Positions 46,460 to 59,009 of a DNA stretch of 64,000 nt are shown piece after piece. Positions within the stretch are counted from its first letter, which is position 1; each line of letters starts with the position of its first letter. Location of the stretch: contig QEYB01000368.1 in assembly GCA_017562135.1 (NCBI GenBank), positions 868,001 through 932,000 of the forward strand, in the 5' to 3' direction. A model generated the notes under the pieces. The model ran no database searches. It was not told where the DNA came from and worked only from the letters and a program-made list of their open reading frames with translations. The position numbers were made by a program, and so were the translations under genes. Source of the DNA: Dipylidium caninum (lineage: Eukaryota > Platyhelminthes > Cestoda > Cyclophyllidea > Dipylidiidae).

Positions 46460-49400
46460 AGTATGTATATGGACTGTTTTCTATCGTGATTATTATGTTT
46501 TTGATCTTACCAGGTTCTTCTTTTTTTCATGATGTATGTTGGAAAATGAGCATTATACTCATAGGATAACGCTGGGAAACCAAACTGGATTGATTAACTA
46601 TGGGAATTTACCTGTTTAGATCACAATTGATTAAGTTATGGGTGTTTGAAAAGCCACTCACTTGTGGAGTACAGCGGCTCCCCAGCTCGGCAGTGAATTC
46701 TTCTTTACTGGTGCTTGCCCTAATAACGACACGCTTCAAGCTAAGAGTAACACGATAACTACTAATTTATTTTTCCTTTTTATCAAAGTCGCCCTTTTCG
46801 ACTAATCATTCCCTCTGAAAAGTCAACATTTCACTCTTTCTTCACATGAGCATAACAAATGTGATTCTTCAAGAAATCACTTATTATTTGGTCTCTTCTT
46901 TCCATTCCAAATTTTAAAAAAATTCTTTAATCTGTTTTATATTAATCAACCGTATTGAGTGTCCCATACATTATATTGTAAATCCTAGCGTAAGATGCTA
47001 CCCCTAAACTGTTTCCCTCAACTGGAATCCTCTCTAGCTTCGAGCACAAAAACATTTACGCAAATATTCGGCACAGCGAGAAGCGCTTGAAAAATTCGAT
47101 TTCTTTAACCGCATTTTTGACACTTTCGATCTCCAGCAATAATTTGCAAAACACTGTGTACCATCTACCGCAAGTTTTGACGAAACACGTAAACGACGGT
47201 TGTAAATAATATCGTCTTATTTGGACGAAGTCGTTTAGTACTAACTTTTAATTGGGAAAGAAATGATATGATCTTAGCCATATGCTTACTCCTTAAGGCA
47301 AAACTTGCCATTCGTTAGACCTTCATTCAGAATGTTTTTGCTATAGGTCTGTAGTTGGATTGTCTTAGAAATTCTCTTCGAATCATTTTAGCAGTAGCTG
47401 CTGAAACTCAATTTGAGTACTCTGCCCAATCACAATTTCGTCCATAACACAAATGGAATGGATTATTTCAATCCTATATGTTATAAGAACATGAAGTGAC
47501 TGCTTGTTGCGTTTTATCGATGCAATCCCTGCGAAAAACCTTGTTTTACAGTAAAAATACCATGGACTGCACAATATGATCTAATACATTCTTTAGTTAA
47601 TTATCGGTCGGTCTCATTTTCGTCCCATAATTTTGAAATGTACTTCCACCTACTCCTATATGTCAACTTGCAACATTTGGTTCCCAACCTTGAAATCTAC
47701 CTTTTAACGAATTTGTTAGTATTTCATCAAATCACCTGTGTATCGAGAACGTATTTCAACATCCACCGTTCATCGCTTAGAAGGTTCTAATCTGCTCAAG
47801 ATGTTATTCGCGTAAGACTTGTGGGATTAGGCGCGGATGTGATTATTATGGTAAACTAAGACGCTAATTTATCTAACAGTTCTAATCAGCACTCAGCTTA
47901 ACAGTAGATATGTGGAGGGTGCATTTTATTTGTCCTTAAAACTCAAATACTTGCATCTTTTTTGGGATCTTTGCAGGAGTTAAAAATGTTTGATCTCCGG
48001 TTAACATAGTTTTTCGCTGAACCACTACTCTGACATCTTGGGATCCTAATTTATCTAGCTACTGTCAACGGCTTGAAGATATCTACACTTGAATTCAATG
48101 CCTCTACTGCATCTCAAAAGCTGGGGCTAAAAGTTTCACTTTAAACCCAATTTAGCAATATCGGAAACTTATCAAGTGCAAATAAGTAATTAAAATTCCT
48201 TTTGATTAAAATAGGTAGGGCTTACGCATCGTTGAGGTCCCGCTGAAGATTTTGATTTATTGAAGAAAAATTTTAGAATATCTGTAATAGAAATTTATGA
48301 CGAATCTGTGAAATTTTGGGTCTCGAGGAAATTTTGGGTTTTTTTTTGACCTTTTTTAACTTCCATTACCAATTTCTCTCCGATTCACCTGTGTACCATA
48401 GGGCAGTTCATTTGCTTGCTGTTGCTCCCCCCCCCCCACTTTCCTTTTCGCATGAGATTTAAAGAACCTATTATTTGTTTGTTTCAATAAAAATCAGATC
48501 AAAGACATTTCTTTTTTCAAAAAAATTGCACAAAGGTTAACAAGGAGGTTTTTGCTTTTAAATCAGACTGACATAAGGAAAATATTGCCCTTTCATGTTC
48601 AGCGCGTACAAATCCCGGACAACAGCACTTCGCAGGAAGGCAGCACTCACACCTTATTATGATTTACGAGTGAGCGTAGAAAAATATGTGCAAATCTTGA
48701 AATAGTGGTTCTTTCCATTTAAGGGTAGAAGGAGGTGATTCGATTACAACCTGTTGACTTTGATCACACTCTTCATCGTATTAGGAAATATGCGTTAGTC
48801 AATTTGTAGATGTACTTAGGCAATGTTAAATTAGTTAAATTTGTCAGGTTGTCCTTTTTTTGGTGTCATTAAACTCACTTTCAAGCGAAATTGGAATGGC
48901 TTTGACTTAGGCCTAACCTCGCACTATAATTAGTGGAAGTTCTCTTTGTCGCATAGATTTCTTATTGACAAATAGTGAAAACAGTCCTCGCCATGCTTTT
49001 CTATTTTGGTTACTATCTCTGGGAGTACTTATTGCTTCCCTCACCAACGGCCGGTTCGAAATTTTGCACTCAGCGCCTATCATAGGCCGGATACACCACA
49101 AGTGTTCGTTCTAAAGTGCAAAATTAGCGGGGCCTACAAATGGATAAATTGCATCAGTTGTTCTGTGATGAGGTATTTTGACTATTTGAATCGCCTTCCT
49201 GTAGGCATACGCAGCTTTTGTTACTTTCCACCAAATGCATGGGTACTATCACCATAATGTCTACTATTACAACACTGCTTCGGCGAGTTCAATGGAGAAA
49301 GGCTGGAAGGGACTTATTTATCAGTTGCGATTCGGATTCGTCTAATTACATTGGCGTCGGGACTACATCCTCGTCACGTAGACTGTGTTAGCCAAGCCCA

Positions 49401-52400
49401 ATCCCCAGTAGACGCAGCAACCAAACATGGAAAAAAGCGGTCGCCATTGCACATCTCGGCTGTAAAGGCAATAATGTTTAGGAAAGTTTTCGAGCAGGCC
49501 TGATCGAACTGAGAGATTATAGTTAAATTTCAGATGATTGACTTTCCGCAATGTAGTGGTTCATACAGCGCCTTTGACACTTACGTGGCCTAAGTAAATC
49601 TGCTTCAGGAAAGGGGAGCGTCTTCGACGCTATTTTGGAATGGACTTTTTGGTTTATATGTTTTTCTCTACATATTACATCATTCCATTGTGGGAGTTAT
49701 GGACAACATTAATAACATCCTCGGAAAAGAGTCCCGAGATGGAGGAGGGGGGGGGGATTTTTAAGCTAAACAATAATTGCATAAACGCGGTTGATGGCCA
49801 ACGATCGTATAATATGGAATGTGAGAAGGGTTTGTGGTTTTATCCGCATTAGGAATTGCTTGCAAAAGCCCCTCAACGCATTACTCTAGTTGTTGTAAGT
49901 TATTTTGTTTTTGGTTAATTTTAAGCTAGTTTAACTTCGTTTTGTTGGTACAACGCTTTTTCACACTGACCGTCGCGTTGTTGACGCTTATTATGATTAC
50001 ATGCAAATCGTTTTGATGAAAATTCACAAACAAATGATCTATTCAACTAACATGCTTTTAGCTATTGCTAAAGGATTTTGAATAAGTCCGAAATGTGATC
50101 TATTTGAACTTTTCCTCGATGAAGCACATCATCTTGACACATGTGCACGCTAATAACGCGGTGAACGAAGATTATAATGCATGAATTTGGATATTCTCCC
50201 ACCCCAAATGTAGTGATCAGATGAATTGAATTAGCACTCAATTACTTCCATCTGGAAATCAAAATCTCTGCCGGTAGTTAAGGTTTGGATCAGATATCTC
50301 CCGTCTGCCGTGCATACTTAATGTATCCCATTGTCTAAAAATAGCCGATCACCTTTTGCAAGATTTTAATGAGTTCGCTATTTAGAGACTTCACACACTC
50401 ATTTCCAATATCTTCAAATTTACTAGAAATTCGTATGCCTTACGCTAGTATTTTCCTTCTGTAAATGCCATTCCTTCTTTTGCCAATATGACCGATGACA
50501 CTACTTAAATGTATCGTATTTATGGGACGATTTTGGAGTTGGTTGGGATTTGATCAGTAAATGTATTTGGTATTACCGTAATTCTAAACAACGTTAGTCA
50601 CTTGCCTCTCTAACAGTGGTAAACTTTTGCAAATTACCTTTTTTCCCTTTTGCAGCACTGGCTGCTGTTGCTGATTTTATATTGCTTTCTAATTAAACCA
50701 TGGGAAAACCAATTTGGAAGCGCGATGGAAGCTAAAAGATTTGTACACCTGCTGGGTTGTTTACGTCTTAATGTCAATTTCTTCTTTACATATAATCCTG
50801 CCCAGCATACTATTTTTTGGAGCCTACTAAAGTAATGCTAGTCGTCGTAGTAAATTGTCGAAACTTCGGTATGCTTCATCAATAGTTAAATGTGAGAAGG
50901 AAGTTGATTAGAAACGCCTTCAATGCAAGAGACGTCACCAAAAGGGTGCACCTTCCTCCGGGGCAGGATTAACTTCGGCGCTGGACGCAACGGGGCCACA
51001 CGGGTCTTCACTCACAATTTGTCTGCCAAAAAGCCATCCCCGTCCTCATGCTCCTTTGGCCACGGGCTAAAGGCGTTACGAGCAGGGCAACTCATTAATA
51101 AAACGCAGACGAGGCTAATTCCTCTGCAAACACCGGGGTTTTGCCATACTAACGCCTCTAGAAATGACAGTGAACAATAAAGAGGCGCAAGGCTCCCAAT
51201 ACAACTTTGTCGGTAGATCATTCGGCATTGAAAGAAAAGTAGTCCCCATTCCTCTTTTCCGCGACTATATTTCGGATTTTCTTTAACAATAACAAATGTA
51301 CTAGAGGGCTGCGGGCAGTCCACCTCTAACTACTCTTGCAAAATCACAATATTTTTCTAAACTCATGTTTTTCCTTACTAAAGGCTCTCCAACGTTCAGT
51401 GAGCACGATAAGTAATGGCATAAATTAACCAGTCCATTTTCATTGTTTATTCCTAATTTAGCTAACTTATCCTCATTATTAATCACTTATAACAAAATGT
51501 GCAGGCATGTTGAGGTGGCCAATCCCCTGATCTTTGTCATTTGCAATTGGCGATAACTGCGGAGGCCTTCGTGGCTAAACCGTGTTAGGCGATCTGTCTT
51601 TTCGCGTCTTTAGTACACTTTCCGCAAGACATCACGAAAAGCAGCAATAAATAACGTCGCCAGGCTGCACCGCGTTCTGTCGACAGCCCCTCGGTGGATG
51701 GATCCTCATGTAATCCTGTTTTGAATTTTTCTCTTAATTTCGCATAAGTGTAATTTATATGAAATTTTTTCTTAAATCGTATAGCGACTCGACGATGAAT
51801 GTGCAGCCATTCAATAGATGAGCGGCCACATTTGTCTGCTCTTGTATGTATAGTTTTGGTTCTATCTCCTTTTTGCCTGAGGTACCTTCTTAATGCAATT
51901 CACAAAGTCTACTCCTTCAAGTAAGTTGTTTAGACCACATTTTTGCCAATATGTTTGCATTTTGTTTGTTCGTAGGGGAACTAGGTCCTTCTAATTTTAG
52001 CCAAACTTTTGAGTTATTTTTCACATTTTTAAATCAATTGGTGAGAAGATGTCGTGTACCGTAAGTTGTCTCAAGCCCGCAAACTCGGACTACGCAGGCA
52101 CAAAAATTTGTTGGTCGCATAATCACCAAGCGATGACTCCACTAGGTTTTTTCTGCTTCACACCGACGTTTGCATCTAATGCATCATTGGAAAGGAAATT
52201 CTCGACCATCGTGAGTGGGAGATGCTTCACAAATCTGTAAAATAAGGCCCCCAAGGAAAAACATGATAAGCAAGTTTAAAAGTTTCCTTCTGGGGACTTG
52301 AGTCTTGCAGCATACATGGAAATTGCGCGTCAGATGCCGAAAACTTAGAACGCTCTTACCTCCATTACGCTTTATTTGCGGCAAAATTTCAACGTCACAA

Positions 52401-52874
52401 CGAATTTGCGGAAGTAGCAAGCAGCCTGTTGATTAATCAGTTACCAATTTAAAGTCTAGTATTACCGTAAAAGTTAGTGGTTGCAAGTGTGCTATTTCAT
52501 TAATCACAAGCGCAAACGACACCGACTAATGCGTGTGCCGCCCTTATCGCCGGGGCTGGATTAGCCGCGCTCGCCACAACTCCCCTCGCCGGTGCCGATG
52601 CCGGTGCTGGTTTGCCCATATCACCGCATTCTCCTCTTCGCAGAATGCACGATTATGCCTACTCGTAGCTGTGACATGCATTAAAACTGCCCTACCAATT
52701 TATCGTGGTGAGTGTCTCTTCAATCTACCACGGAAACCGAGTATGGAGACCCAGTATTTACAAACACCCAGTTGTATGAAAGTTTAATTGGCGAAAAGGC
52801 GCTCTAAATACCCGGTAGGCAACCTGGTTTTTCCTATTCGAGGATGTGCAGGCGGCATTCACTTCGAACATGTC

Positions 52875-52906
52875 AAGAGGAATGCTTGTGAAGAGGAATG
52901 CTTGTG
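52875..52906. repeat. 16-base tandem duplication
   Basis: Two perfect adjacent copies of AAGAGGAATGCTTGTG in noncoding DNA. Confidence 0.85.
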
Positions 52907-53610
52907 GAACACCAGTGCGGCCACACGCCTATGGGATGTTACAGTCTCCTCACGTCGGTCGAGTCGACACGTTCTGGAGCTGGCTCCACGGCTTCTGAGT
53001 AGTAACAAGTGCATCTAGTTCCATCTGATGAGGGAGGTCAAGTAGGCGGAAAAAAATGCGAGGCCTTAGTGAAATGTCGTACTTGGGCCTTGGGTAGAGT
53101 GATATCGCAAAATTGCAAGACAAAGGCGGAAGTTTGTGAGACCAACTCCTCCTGTTCTTCCTCGTCGGTGCCTTCTTCGTCGTCCTAGCCGCTCCAGCAG
53201 CACTGAGAATGCTTTCTGCAGCGCGGGGTGAAAACATTACGGTATGCTGAAGAGGAGACAAGGTAACAGAAGAGGGACAGTTCTCGAGATTCCAGTGTTC
53301 CACTTTCGGAAAGAGCTCAAATCTCAATTTCCACTATGGAAATGTCCTTTTTATTTAATTTCCAATTTAGTTTTAAATCACAGGCGCCTTATTCTATCCA
53401 GCGCTGTGCGTTGCTGACGCTCGTACGCAGAAATCATGTGCCCTCTGTGGGTCGAATAACATTTCCTTGTTTATGCCATCCTATTTATTATCTTGAGCGA
53501 TGAAACGTCGAGTTAAATACGTAGATATTGTGGCTAATAAAGTTGGCAAGGCAGCAAGTGCCTGGGGTTGCCTGATATGACGAACACGCAAAGCGACCAT
53601 TAAAAACAGT

Positions 53611-53662
53611 GCTCTCTCTGTCTCCCTCCCTCCTTCCCTCTCTCCCTCTGTCTCTGTCTCTG
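53611..53662. repeat. CT-rich microsatellite
   Basis: A pyrimidine tract of CT, CCT and TCTG units. It is the reverse-strand counterpart in character of the GA tract at 1.12 kb. Confidence 0.85.
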
Positions 53663-56600
53663 GTGTGTAAGGGTCGTACGAGAAGATGCCCCCAAACCGG
53701 AGTGGACCGACTCGATCTCGGCCACATGCAATGCGTTTCGAAACGCGTTCTCACGTTCGCGCAAATCGGAACCGGTGGAGTGTCCCCAAGCGAACAAATC
53801 GTCCACCGCCTTCATCACCACTTTCCCTTTCTCTCCCCTCCGGACACGAGTTGTACAACTTTCTGTCACCTCCTTTTAAAAGTTTTTTACCATCAGAGTC
53901 ACCTGATCAGTGTTCTGCTCAGAGGGTTGCCTCGGATAAACCGGTGGGACTGAGTCCACTCTGACGAAATACGTACTCCCCCTGGTAGTCCTCTTGCATG
54001 GAAAGGGGTATCAACGAAGTGAATGTCTGCCACCGCTTCAAACTGTGGGTTGTAGGTCGATCAACCCTGAGGAACCGCTTGGATTCTTCTTGGCGGAACG
54101 AGATAATTTTGGTCACACAGCAGATTTATCACACATGAATTTTCTCATTCACTTATCATGACACTTCCTAAACGACCGTTCTCCCATAGGGCGGCATATC
54201 TTGTGATGCCGAGGGAGGGGAAAGCCCTGTTGCCAGGCTGTTGCCATATAAATTTGCCCCGGAATTTTAGGGAGCGACGAAGCACTACCTAAGTGGTCCA
54301 CGATCGCAGCTCATCCTCTAACGGTGTGAATTCGTTTTCGCCCTTTGCTTTTCTCCCTTTCCCTTTGGAAAGATTATGCAGCTCTAAAGTGATGTCTTCT
54401 AATTTTGGCTGACATCTGGCATAAAATATCGGAACGGAGCATGTATTCATTTAAACAGTAAATTAGTAAATGTATTCGCAAATCCCCCAAGAGCAGACAT
54501 TTTATTAATGACAAATTGCTGCTCTTCTGCATTCCGTACAAAATTCCCCACTGGCGTAAATGTCGTCTGCAATCAAGCAGAATCGTGATTTTTTAGAAGT
54601 TAGGGCGAAAGTTAAAATGAAACAGTGTTGTGCGGCGTCACTGCTAAGATCTTGCGACAAAATGCACAATCTGCTATATTTTTGCGTCTCGCATGGAAAT
54701 CCACAAAGTCGTTCAAGCGCGAGGAGGTGAGGCTTGTCGGTGGTGCATTTTTCGGTGCGGATGGAGAGCTTTTGATGAAATAGGGGCTCGACCCAGTAAG
54801 GAAGAGAATGTAAACCATTTATTTAGGCACAAAACTGCTCTCAACGCCCTTCATTGAGCTCGCTGGCCCGAATTTGGCTGCTGGCATTTTGATTACGTCG
54901 CGTCTGGCCGAGCCGATGGGATGTTTCGTTGGCGGAACAGGAAGAGGACTTCCTCCACGGGGCGCCACAACAAATCGGACATGCAAATGCCTCCTGGCGG
55001 CAGCGTGTCGCCTCACCCTCACCAAGTGAACTGCGAAGACGCCCACTCAAACGCGTGTCCGAGTGCGTGTGCGACCTCGGCGCTGGGGAGTCTTCGCATG
55101 CCAACGCGTCCGTTATTAGACTGCTGCACAGCAGCGGGATGCGCTTTTTTAATCTACTGCGCAGATTGCATCTGTGTCCCATCTTCGCCAAGTGGCAAAT
55201 AAAGGAGTGGCGAACTCCTCCATAATAATGCATTACAAAAAATCATTTCTTCACCGCGAGATAAATTTGCCGGGAGAGACCGAATTAATCCTCTCCCCGA
55301 CGCCCAAACGTTAGTGAGGTGAGGAGGTGCCATCCCGACGCTGCTTGAATCCTCCTAAATCAAACATTTGCTTCCCCTTATTAGAACGCCGAGCAGATAA
55401 ATTTCTTTGGGTCTAAACTAAGTTGCTGTTAAGCGCGGAACACTTATTCTCGGCAGCGGTTCCGCGTATCAGATTAAAGCGAAATCACTTTCTAACCACA
55501 GGGGCACCAGTCAGCGGTGTTTGACCTACTCTCCAATTTTTTTTCTTGGGGACGCAAGCAGGGGAGATTGGACCACCTGAGGTAAGAAGACCAGCGCAGG
55601 TCCCACCGGATTCAAGGCCTGTGTTGTGGACTGCTGATCATTTACTCATTGGGTGTGAAAACGAGCTGGAGAGCAGCCCTTGTGGCAGATACAACAGAGT
55701 GCGGAGGCAGGTGAACACGGCTAAAGTGGTCCTTCTTGTCCTTCAGACGCGCATTTTCGTTAGACATTTGCTGGGGATGGTTTATTTCTACTTTGAATGA
55801 CATTCGCCCACCCATTCGAACCCCTGCTCTGAGCACAAGCACAAGACAGACGCTTTTCCTACATGTGTAAACTACCGAGCCGGCGCTTTGAAGTATATTC
55901 CTGCCTTAAATGGCATGAGCTTGGCTCGTTCTCAGTTCGGACGATTAGCTACCACAGAGCCGTTCGTTGCGAGACCTCTGGACGCCTTCTATCAAGTCAA
56001 TTTCCTCAGGAATGTTAACGGAGTTGCCCCGATACAGGAGACCCTTCTTCGCTGAGCGAAATTCGGATTCGTGACAAAGTGGTGTGCAGAAACTTGCAGG
56101 GGGAAGCCATAAAATTGCATATCACAAATTTCCTTGCCATCAGCGCTGAATATTATGAGCGGACCGTCAGTCAGGGCTGCTGAAAGTCTGCCGCCCTACT
56201 TGAGGAGCACATTTGAGGGATTGCCTTCCCTTTTAAAAAATGGCACTTCACAATAACTGCATTGCCTTAACGCGGTCATTCCGGATGCGGTTGTTAAGCG
56301 TCACTTCTTGCCTGTTCTTCGAGTTGCCTTTGCTGGAGGGATTCAGGATTATTTCTATTCTTAAGCACTGTTATTTTTTTTTCCATTTTTATTGGCCGAC
56401 ATTCAATGTTTTGTGGAAGGCGCTTTTCGTTGTTTGGTATACAATCTTTAGCAAGGTACCAAAATCACCAAAATAAGGTGTTTGTACACACGACTATCGT
56501 ACGCGGGAAGAGTTTGATGCTGCCATCATAACATTTCCTACGTTAACGACAATGGGGCGTGAATCACTCGGCCCGTTTGCGAGTCCGTCCTCCGCCCTTC

Positions 56601-57845
56601 GCCCATCCGAGCGGCCGCAACCTGCCTCGGACAGGGCGACGAAGCGCTGTTTGACCTTCTCGTGAAAGTTCGTCAAATTTGATCTGCAACAGCAACTAAA
56701 CTTTAACTTTGGCCGTCACTTGTAACTGCACGTTAAGACGCGGCCGCTTGGAATTGGCCGAGGCAGTTGCCAAATTTGCATAACTGCTTCACTCTGGCTC
56801 GTTGAACGCTCCGCTATTTGAAATACACCCATTAATGTGATGGGGACAGTCGTGAAAGGCCTTTTATCCTGCGAGATATTCAGGCAAAACTGCCTTTCAT
56901 CTTTGAATTAGAACATGCGGTGTCGAAAATCGTGCGACAGACGCCACTCTCTGGTCAAAGTGGAGTAGTAAATCTAATTTGCTTTAAGATAATCCAGTTT
57001 GTTGCAAGTGTTACTACTCAAGGCATGCTTGGAACGCAATGCCCCCACCAATTCTTTGTTGCTTTGTACCCGTCCATTTGCGATTCCTCCTGGCATGAAC
57101 TGAAATGTTGAGGACAGACGTTATTCTCCCTGAAGTGACTGGTCTTTTTTTTCCGAGAAGTTATTACAGTAGTGATGAACTCGGGGCTTAGTCCTCCGAC
57201 TTTGTCTCATTAGCGAACGGCAGTGAATGGTTTGATGAGGGCCACTGGAGTAGCCGCAAGCTGTCTATATTCTCTGCTAATAATGTCACCATTAATTCTC
57301 CTTGTTGAGTTCATTTTCCCCTCATCCATGGACCTTCTCGCTCAAATTCAGTACATTTACGATTACTGTTGAAGCAGACATTTACACTTAAACCACCTAT
57401 TGGGATAAATACGGGCAATTTGACTTTCGAGCCGCAGGTTTGAAGTAAGATAAAAGAGCTGTCGGCAACGCCGATTTTTAGCACGATTGTCGCCCACCCA
57501 TGTACATAAAACTCGTTTGTGCGAATCCTACTTCATATTCAAGTAGTCAATCATCTGATCTCAGACTGCCGAAAAACGCTATTCACGCCTCCCAGCCAGG
57601 CCTCAGTTGCTCTCAGTCCGGCTGTGCGAATGAGGCGTAGTCAAGTTAAACGGTATCCCCGGTTTCCAACCGGCCCGACGTAATTAATTCCATCGTTCTC
57701 ATTTCTGCACTACTTCCTTTTACCGCTGCCCCGTTTCTCTGTCTTGCCCTGCTTTCCCGTTTCTTTCTACAAAAAATCTTGTGGCAAACTATTGAGGTGC
57801 AATGAAGTGGCAACAAAATTGCAATTCCAGTCAGTAGCAGCATTT

Positions 57846-57895
57846 GCTCATTTGTTTAACTGGCGGCTCATTTGTTTAACTGGCGGCTCATTTTA
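57846..57895. repeat. 20-base tandem duplication
   Basis: Two perfect copies of TTTGTTTAACTGGCGGCTCA (57851-57870 and 57871-57890), with partial units on both sides (GCTCA before, TTT after). It is a recent-looking local duplication in noncoding DNA. Confidence 0.9.
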
Positions 57896-58906
57896 CAATA
57901 TTTTTATCTAAATCTTGATACTTTGTTATTTGTTATTTTCACTTAAATGTCGAAATTAATTGCCGTCAAGTTCGTCTGCTGAGTCATCTAATGCTCGAAA
58001 CCCATAGATCAACGAAACTGATAAAAAAACCATAAAGCTTCACCGATAAAGTCCTGTAAAATCGTCCACCTCTGAAGACGACATGATTCCAGTAAAATGC
58101 CGACCTCGATGTCGTCTAGATGAGAGACGGCTTCAGGTTTACATCTTTAGTTCACAGACCTTTGATGCCTTTTAAATTGGGTGTCACTGTGTTTTAAGTC
58201 CAAATACCCAGCCTCTGGCAGCGCAACTCCCACTTAAAGCCTATCACTTCTTTGGTTGTTTTACTCTGTGCCATAATCCCTTAAATATCTCTGATGCTAT
58301 CGAAATTGGTTACTCTGAAAGAACTCTCGGATTTTAGTACGCTTTTAATGTTTTATATACCATCTACTTAGATTGAATTAGTAGGATGAATCGCGTCCCT
58401 TTAACGATTCGAAGCTTTTCGAAAGCAGCAACCTCATAAATAAGAATATTTTTTTGCAAAATCAATCATTTTTTCCCTCCTAACTGCCTCTTGTTGGCTA
58501 TTATAATTGTTGTCCCCAGTACTATTCACCTTTGAAATATCGGATGTGTGAAAGCCAAAACCCTAATCAACATAACTAACGTTTTACGAATTTTCCGAAT
58601 ACTTCGAATCTTATCATGCTGTTGGACTACAAAGGTATCAGCAAATGAATCGCCGAATATACACAAAGTGACTTTCCTGCAGCCAGCAACTGTTTATTAG
58701 CGCTGTTACCCATCGCTAAATTCTTCCGGTGATTTCAACCAATGTTTATGAACGGCGTAGTCGTCCATTAGGATACTTTCCCAAGGAACCGAGCTTGGGT
58801 CTAACTACGCTTTTTGCGTCTTCTAACACCTTTCAGTTGATGCACTTTTAGTGCGAACGGTCGGCTTGCAGAGTTGGGGAACTATTGCCATATTTTGTCT
58901 TTATGC

Positions 58907-58912
58907 TTTAAT
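58907..58912 (-). terminator. Possible poly(A) signal ATTAAA of the IGFBP-like gene
   Basis: The common variant ATTAAA on the minus strand, about 100 bases after the stop at 59010. No canonical AATAAA is closer. Confidence 0.4.
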
Positions 58913-59009
58913 AGATTATTCAGTAAAGACTCCAAACGAAAAGTTTAAAGGGGACGATGTTTAAATCATGCATAGCGGTTCTGAGACATCAAATTTACTT
59001 GAAAGAGCT

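Larger units (their letters stand above)
46460..59009. other. Long interval without a supported gene
   Basis: About 12.5 kb in which I can support no gene. From 46.5 to about 52.5 kb it is AT-rich, with frames under 100 codons. From about 52.5 kb it becomes GC-richer, like the first 26 kb, with chance frames up to 130 codons on both strands. It includes short homopolymers (C-run near 48.43 kb, G-run near 49.75 kb), a pyrimidine microsatellite near 53.6 kb and two short tandem duplications. I found no transposase, reverse transcriptase, tRNA or rRNA signature. A few exons of divergent genes could be hidden here. Confidence 0.45.
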
